Source of the DNA: Methanosarcina baikalica
Lineage (GTDB): Archaea > Halobacteriota > Methanosarcinia > Methanosarcinales > Methanosarcinaceae
Assembly (NCBI RefSeq): GCF_031461075.1
Contig: NZ_JAVKPK010000097.1
Location: forward strand, 1-10,278
Direction: 5' to 3'
DNA length: 10,278 bases
The translations under genes were made by a program, and so were the position numbers. Below are positions 6,805 to 10,278 of this stretch, one piece after another (the stretch's first letter is position 1; each line of letters opens with the position of its first letter). A model generated the notes under the pieces. It was not told the DNA's origin, made no database searches, and saw only the letters and a program-made list of their open reading frames with translations.

Positions 6805-7845
6805 TTATTTCACCTCTCTTTTCACAAGCCAGATCGCATTAACCGGGCAGATCATAGCGCAGGCTCCGTCTGCTCCACAGCAATCCTGGTCTACTACCGA
6901 AATTCTCCCGTTCTTAACCTCAAGGAGAGTTTTTTCGTCCATCTCGTTCAGGTACCCTGCAGCAAGTTCACGGCTATTGAGAGCATTTACAGGACAGACA
7001 ATAACACAGTTTCCGCAGCCCAGGCATGCAGCTTCATCCGTTTCCAGGCAGGTGCGGAGCAGAGCTTCCGGAACAGGAACTTCAAGCAGCTTTTTCTCAA
7101 GAACGCCCTTTTTCTCCACTTTCGGGAGAATTGCAGTTTTTCTGACATCAATAGCGTTAACAGGACAGGAAACCGCACAGGCCCCGCAGTAAATGCAGGC
7201 ATCAGGCCGATGCGTAATCTTTTCGACTCTTTCCCCGGGTTTTGCTTTTTTATTGAAAAGAGCATTTGCAGGACATACTTCAACACATGTATGGCAGGTC
7301 TGGCAGATATCTTCGCCCCGAGTCCAGCGCCCTGCAAAGGGTTTTTCCACAGATATAGCATTTACTGGACACACTGCAGCACACCAGCCGCAGTGGACAC
7401 AGCAGTCCGTATCAATGTTGGTCTTTCCAACCAGCTTCAGGCTTCCATCCTTTGAAATCTCACGGGTTACTTCAATACAGCCTTGCGGGCAGATATCTTC
7501 ACAAAGTCCGCAGTGAACGCAGTTTTCATTTACTGACGTTGGCTTCATGGCCTTAGAAATATAGGATATGTCATTGAGGGTTTTTCCTTCCTGCCTCAAT
7601 TCAAGAGCGCCTGTGGGACAAACTTTCGCACAAATCCCACAGACGATGCACTCTTCACTCTCCTTTATTTCCAGGAAATCCGCATCCAGCAACCCTCTTG
7701 CTATAACTCCCACGGCCCCCACAGCCAGGTTACCTTTGGGGCATGCCTGTACACAGGTCCCACAGCCGATGCATTTTTCAGGCAAATAGACCAGTTGTTT
7801 GTCTTTTTTTTCGGAAAAGACAGACAATCGTATATCTTCTTGCAT
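6805..7845 (-). CDS. fmdF: Polyferredoxin subunit FmdF of formylmethanofuran dehydrogenase
   Basis: A 346-residue polyferredoxin that carries electrons to or within the Fmd complex. Eight ferredoxin motifs occur in order: CIGCGTCVQACP (from Cys25), CIVCGICAKVCP, CVHCGLCEDICP, CVHCGWCAAVCP, CQTCHTCVEVCP, CIYCGACAVSCP, CLGCGNCVIVCP and CGADGACAMICP (323-334). The first seven are canonical four-cysteine [4Fe-4S] motifs, paired in the 2[4Fe-4S] style. In the eighth, Asp326 (codon 6868-6870) replaces the second cysteine, and an extra Cys322 sits just before it. The open frame extends to 7884, but ATG at 7845 is chosen. It has GAGAGGT seven bases upstream, and the extension would overlap fmdE. The fmdE-fmdF gap is 17 bases. 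Confidence 0.95.
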   Translation of the reverse strand: MQEDIRLSVFSEKKDKQLVYLPEKCIGCGTCVQACPKGNLAVGAVGVIARGLLDADFLEIKESEECIVCGICAKVCPTGALELRQEGKTLNDISYISKAMKPTSVNENCVHCGLCEDICPQGCIEVTREISKDGSLKLVGKTNIDTDCCVHCGWCAAVCPVNAISVEKPFAGRWTRGEDICQTCHTCVEVCPANALFNKKAKPGERVEKITHRPDACIYCGACAVSCPVNAIDVRKTAILPKVEKKGVLEKKLLEVPVPEALLRTCLETDEAACLGCGNCVIVCPVNALNSRELAAGYLNEMDEKTLLEVKNGRISVVDQDCCGADGACAMICPVNAIWLVKREVK

Positions 7846-7862
7846 TTTGTTACCTCTCAACG

Positions 7863-8495
7863 TTATTCTGTGCATCCGCCGCACAGCAGCTCATTATCAT
7901 GCTGAATGAACATTTCACCACATTTTTCACAGCACTGTATCCGCTTTTTCTTTCGAACCGGAACTTCCAGGTCCACAGATTTCCAGGAATACACCTTTTC
8001 CCCTGCAGCCAGAAGGATGGGAACAACCTCTTCATGGGGAAGCTTTTCAGTGTTCAGGAACCAGGCGTGGAGTTTGGGATAGTCCTTTGTCTTCTCAGGG
8101 TCGAGGAGGATTCGGACACCTTTTATGCTGTTCGCTCCTTCAGGCGCCTGTTTATTTACTGTGACCGCCATTTTCCCCAAATTCATGATCTTTAACCCAT
8201 TGTTTCCAACGGTTGCTCCGGCAAGGATCTGGAATGGATCAGGCATGCAGCTTTTCGTTTCGCAGGTCACATATATGCGCTCCCCATCCCGGACATCGAG
8301 TTCCCTCTTTGCAATATTAAGCATCTGAATGCCGATTAATGCCCCGGAGGTAAGGAAGCCGTGAAAGGGGACGACCTTTTCAATCTGTGAAAGCAGCTCT
8401 GGATCTTTTACCTGCTTCAGAATTGCTTCCATATGGTTTTTTTCTTCATCTGAATTTTTACGCAATGTATGCACCGCCATGGATTTCGTCGTCAT
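7863..8495 (-). CDS. fmdE: Formylmethanofuran dehydrogenase accessory protein FmdE
   Basis: First gene of the operon, up to 210 residues. FmdE-family proteins accompany formylmethanofuran dehydrogenases and often carry a zinc ribbon; the exact role is not settled. The family core is visible at about 41-60 (VVPFHGFLTSGALIGIQML) and at the C-D-Q region TKSCMPDPFQILAGATVGNNG. The C-terminal zinc ribbon has CCEKC, then a 13-residue spacer, then CGGC. Many family members have an HGHxCPG motif, but here it reads HGFLTSG, so His45 remains while the second His and the Cys are gone. The start is uncertain. ATG at 8495 gives the longest protein but has no clear ribosome-binding site. ATG at 8432 (189 residues, weak GATGAAG upstream) sits just ahead of the conserved core. 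Confidence 0.88.
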   Translation of the reverse strand: MTTKSMAVHTLRKNSDEEKNHMEAILKQVKDPELLSQIEKVVPFHGFLTSGALIGIQMLNIAKRELDVRDGERIYVTCETKSCMPDPFQILAGATVGNNGLKIMNLGKMAVTVNKQAPEGANSIKGVRILLDPEKTKDYPKLHAWFLNTEKLPHEEVVPILLAAGEKVYSWKSVDLEVPVRKKKRIQCCEKCGEMFIQHDNELLCGGCTE

Positions 8496-8599
8496 GTTGT
8501 ATCTAACATAACGCAGAAGAATACGGAAGCCCAGATGTAAGATATTAGAGAGCAGTGGGAATCCGAGAGATCACATTATGTAGAGATGGACATAACTGA

Positions 8600-8640
8600 A
8601 GGAAATGTACTATAATTTTAAATTAATTTTGACAGGAAAT
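8600..8640 (-). promoter_or_regulatory. Candidate fmd operon promoter
   Basis: Read on the minus strand, an AT-rich block TTAATTTAAAATTATAG (about 8609-8625) is the nearest TATA-like sequence upstream of fmdE. It would start transcription near 8590 and leave a leader of roughly 90 bases. No strong alternative lies closer. The palindromic TATA region at 8804-8832 could also fire leftward with a longer leader. Confidence 0.3.
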
Positions 8641-8746
8641 CAGCCAACTTTATAAGAGCTGGATTGACAAATTCAGCCTTCGAACCAAAGTTTGCGGCAA
8701 AAACCACAGAGCAACGTATAGTCCGAAATCTGATTTTCATAGTTCC

Positions 8747-8776
8747 CATAGATATGTAAGATGTAACATATCCATG
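8747..8776. promoter_or_regulatory. Operator-like inverted repeat in the fmd/modA spacer
   Basis: CAT-n-GATATGT (8747-8757) and ACATATC-n-ATG (8766-8776) form an inverted repeat of 10 pairs with one mismatch around an 8-base centre. It lies about 30 bases before the strong TATA region at 8806, between two divergent transcription units tied to molybdenum. The geometry suits a dimeric DNA-binding protein. The bound protein is unknown; a ModE-type or other metal-sensing regulator is only a guess. Confidence 0.4.
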
Positions 8777-8803
8777 TAAAAGTAAGATAAGACTATTGCG
8801 CTC

Positions 8804-8832
8804 AAATTTATATATACATGTATATTATAAAA
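8804..8832 (+). promoter_or_regulatory. Strong archaeal TATA region with 14-bp palindrome
   Basis: CAAATTTATATATA (8803-8816) matches the methanogen pattern of an A-rich TFB-recognition element plus TATA box. It would start rightward transcription near 8838. It overlaps a perfect 14-bp palindrome, ATATACATGTATAT (8812-8825). This could be a regulator site that blocks TBP or could give the promoter activity in both directions. No gene begins for 400 bases to the right except modA at 9246, so the product would be a long leader or a non-coding RNA. Confidence 0.45.
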
Positions 8833-8876
8833 TTGTCGATAGAGAATAGTTAGTCCCAAGCAAAACGAATCAAAGT

Positions 8877-8909
8877 TGCGCTGGCGCACCCCGAAGCAAG
8901 CTGCGGGGT
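8877..8909 (+). other. Two adjacent GC-rich hairpins
   Basis: TGCGC-TG-GCGCA (8877-8888) is followed at once by ACCCCG (8888-8893) pairing with CGGGGT (8904-8909) around AAGCAAGCTG, which can itself form a short AGC/GCT stem. They stand out in AT-rich surroundings, about 40 bases after the predicted rightward start. No oligo-T follows, so a terminator is unlikely. The second hairpin resembles intergenic GC-rich hairpins common in many prokaryotic genomes. Confidence 0.5.
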
Positions 8910-8930
8910 ATTCGACTGGAATAAAAACAT

Positions 8931-9050
8931 ATGTCAGAAGATGTCGGCAGTGCTACCTCAAATACCCTGTTGATAGTAATATATCCTTCTTCAGGAAGGT
9001 GAGTTGACCACCTACAGGCTGCCCAGTAGATGCCGATGCCGCAAATATAA
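8931..9050 (+). other. Structured-looking or decayed-coding island upstream of modA
   Basis: This stretch is richer in GC than its surroundings. Possible RNA pairings are CCTTC/GAAGG (around 8986-8999), AGGTG/CACCT (around 8997-9014), GGCAG (8946-8950) with CTGCC (about 9019-9023), and CGGCA with TGCCG near 9032. A 23-codon open frame (8931-9002) begins MSEDVGSATSN and would continue as VDHLQAAQ after its TGA, so a decayed gene fragment is an alternative. It has no clear ribosome-binding site. I cannot tell the two apart by eye. Confidence 0.3.
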
Positions 9051-9057
9051 AAGAAAT

Positions 9058-9190
9058 GGACTTACGCACTTGAAGTACAAAATCAAGTACTTTCGGCGTT
9101 GTGACTGGTCTAGTGTTTTAGCGGCTGGTTTAGTGTCCTAACAGTTGGGGATTTAATGCTATTGATTTCTCAGTTCAACCACGTAAATAC
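9058..9190 (+). mobile_element. MITE-like element B upstream of modA
   Basis: About 130 bases without coding capacity. The left end, GGACTTACGCACTTGAAGT, and the reverse complement of the right end (TTACGTGGTTGAACTGAG) match at 17 of 24 positions over the TTACG...ATCA stretch, forming imperfect terminal inverted repeats. The left end shares CAAAATCAAGTAC with element C at 10082-10207, and the right end shares TTTCTCAGTTCAAC. The middle holds a 16-base near-repeat, CTGGTYTAGTGTYYTA, at 9105-9120 and 9125-9140. No target-site duplication is clear. The element separates the strong TATA region at 8804 from modA. Confidence 0.5.
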
Positions 9191-9240
9191 TATATCCACG
9201 TAAATCTTGTATAATACACTAATTTGTATAATATGGGGGG
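9179..9240 (+). promoter_or_regulatory. modA promoter with 17-bp direct repeats
   Basis: CCACGTAAAT occurs at 9179-9188 and 9196-9205, and TTGTATAATA at 9207-9216 and 9224-9233; both pairs are 17 bases apart. The first unit begins inside the right end of MITE-like element B. The TATA-like ACTATATC (9189-9196) would place the start near 9215, about 30 bases before the modA ATG. GGGGGG (9235-9240) is the ribosome-binding site for the ATG at 9246. The repeats may be an operator. Confidence 0.4.
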
Positions 9241-9245
9241 AAATA

Positions 9246-10073
9246 ATGAGAAAAGAACTGATAATTCTGTTAGTATTGTTAAGCGTATTCCTTGCAATAG
9301 GATGCGCTGGAAATCAAGGTGAGGCTCCGAATGCAACGGTGACTCCAGTTACAGCAGTAACTCCAGCTATAGCAGAGCCTGAAGTTATAACAGTTTCTGC
9401 GGCTGCTAGCCTTACTGACGCTTTTACGGACATTGCTTCCCAGTTTGAGAAGGAAAATCCTGGAACGAATGTAAACCTGAATTTTGGAGGCTCGGGTAGC
9501 CTGCGTATGCAGATAGAGGGAGGAGCTCCTGTCGATCTTTTTGCCTCAGCGGACGAGAGTCAAATGGACATACTTGCCAATGAATCACTTATCGCAAACA
9601 ATTCAAGAAAAGACTTTGCTCACAATTCACTTGTGCTTATCGTCCCTGAAAACAGTACCCTTAATATAACTGACATAAGAAATCTGGCTGACCCTAAAAT
9701 TCAAAAGATAAGCATTGGAAACCCTGATACAGCCCCTGTCGGAAAATATACGCGCCTTGCACTGACTGAAGCGGGCTTATGGAGTCAGCTTGAAAATAAG
9801 ACGGTACTTGCTGAAGACGTCAAACAAGTACTTGTATATGTGGAAAGAGGAGAAGTTGATGCAGGGTTTGTATACATAACCGATGCAAAAACTGCAAAAC
9901 CAGGCACTATTAAAATAGTTACAAACGTGTCTGTAAGTACCCCTGTTACATATCCGATAGCTGTAGTTTCTTCTTCCGAACATAAAGAAAAAGCTCAGAA
10001 GTTCCTTGATTTCGTAACCGGGAAAGAAGGACAGGAAATACTGAAAGAATATGGTTTTGTTGCCCAATCTTGA
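9246..10073 (+). CDS. modA: Molybdate ABC transporter substrate-binding lipoprotein ModA
   Basis: A 275-residue extracytoplasmic binding protein for molybdate (and probably tungstate), anchored on the outer face of the membrane. Residues 1-20 are a signal peptide ending in LAIGC (Cys20), and residues 21-46 are an Ala/Thr/Pro linker. The ModA fold follows, with hallmark segments VSAAASLTDAF (Ser55), FGGSGSLRMQIEGGAPVDLFAS (80-101), PDTAPVGKYTRLAL, and GEVDAGFVYITDA with the expected oxyanion-contacting Tyr. It looks like the bacterial-type ModA, not the archaeal WtpA type. ATG at 9246 is chosen over an upstream ATG at 9207 because GGGGGG precedes it and the signal peptide starts there. It ends with TGA directly followed by TAA. 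No modB or modC follows within 200 bases, so the gene is solitary or the permease genes lie beyond the window. Its first 40 residues nearly match those of the b5-like lipoprotein at 478. Confidence 0.93.
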   Translation: MRKELIILLVLLSVFLAIGCAGNQGEAPNATVTPVTAVTPAIAEPEVITVSAAASLTDAFTDIASQFEKENPGTNVNLNFGGSGSLRMQIEGGAPVDLFASADESQMDILANESLIANNSRKDFAHNSLVLIVPENSTLNITDIRNLADPKIQKISIGNPDTAPVGKYTRLALTEAGLWSQLENKTVLAEDVKQVLVYVERGEVDAGFVYITDAKTAKPGTIKIVTNVSVSTPVTYPIAVVSSSEHKEKAQKFLDFVTGKEGQEILKEYGFVAQS

Positions 10074-10081
10074 TAAAATAC

Positions 10082-10207
10082 AGGACTTAATAGGACTATA
10101 AGTGATTGAAGCGCAAAATCAAGTACAGCAAGCCTTGCGTTAAAGTTATTCATTAGGAAGTTGAAGGCTTGCTATTATTAATTTCTCAGTTCAACTGCGT
10201 AAGTCCT
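10082..10207 (+). mobile_element. MITE-like element C downstream of modA
   Basis: A 126-base non-coding element. AGGACTTA at 10082-10089 is the exact inverse of TAAGTCCT at 10200-10207. Starting instead from GGACT at 10093, the left arm and the reverse complement of the right arm align over about 44 bases, ending in a perfect 10-bp inverted repeat: AGCAAGCCTT (10127-10136) with AAGGCTTGCT (10164-10173). The whole element can fold into one long hairpin. It has the same orientation as element B and lies only 8 bases beyond the modA stop, where it could also affect the 3' end of the modA message. No transposase is present. Confidence 0.6.
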
Positions 10208-10278
10208 AGAAATTAAGAATACAAAAACTAAGGCTATTAAAGTTACTATTGAATAAAATATTCTTCTCTTCGGGTCTC
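10208..10278. other. AT-rich end of window
   Basis: The last 71 bases hold no recognisable gene, repeat or promoter. If modB or modC exist for this modA, they begin beyond the window. Confidence 0.5.

Noticed and set aside
8888..8909. Intrinsic terminator for a leftward or rightward transcript
   Set aside because: The GC-rich hairpin has no oligo-T tract directly after it on either strand.
9207..9245. Upstream start of modA adding 13 residues
   Set aside because: The added residues would precede a complete signal peptide, and the GGGGGG site is positioned for ATG at 9246.

Overview
This window reads as a chromosomal segment of a Methanosarcina-type methanogenic archaeon. Its core is a complete six-gene operon for molybdenum-type formylmethanofuran dehydrogenase, in the gene order fmdE-fmdF-fmdA-fmdC-fmdD-fmdB known from Methanosarcina. 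Supporting signs are strong GAGGTGA ribosome-binding sites, AT-rich spacers with archaeal TATA boxes, and archaeal lipoproteins with A/T/P-rich linkers. I did not determine the species.

Layout. Bases 1-477 are AT-rich and gene-free, with the end of a dispersed repeat near 104-126. A small lipoprotein with a cytochrome b5-like domain follows (478-909, +). Bases 910-1500 are gene-free with short inverted repeats and a likely promoter. A class I SAM-dependent methyltransferase of unknown substrate lies at 1501-2223 (+). Between it and the convergent fmd operon are an AAAT-type microsatellite (2273-2334) and terminator signals. The fmd operon fills 2436-8495 on the minus strand. A 750-base spacer (8496-9245) separates it from the divergent modA gene. 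This spacer holds an inverted repeat, a strong palindromic TATA region, GC-rich hairpins, a structured-looking or decayed island, and a MITE-like element. modA (9246-10073, +) encodes a molybdate-binding lipoprotein. A second, related MITE-like element lies just downstream (10082-10207).

How the genes fit together. FmdB with FmdD forms the molybdopterin subunit pair that reduces CO2 to formate. FmdA is the amidohydrolase that condenses formate with methanofuran. FmdC is the beta-helical scaffold and FmdF the polyferredoxin that feeds electrons. FmdE is an accessory zinc-ribbon protein encoded first in the operon. The adjacent modA suggests a local link between molybdate capture and a molybdenum enzyme, but no modB or modC is visible here.

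Most notable observations: an N-terminal tandem duplication in FmdC; an Asp replacing one Cys in the eighth ferredoxin motif of FmdF; a shared signal-peptide and linker cassette in the two lipoproteins; 17-bp repeats at the modA promoter; and paired same-orientation MITE-like elements flanking modA, with a possible structured leader upstream. No wholly new multi-gene system is evident.
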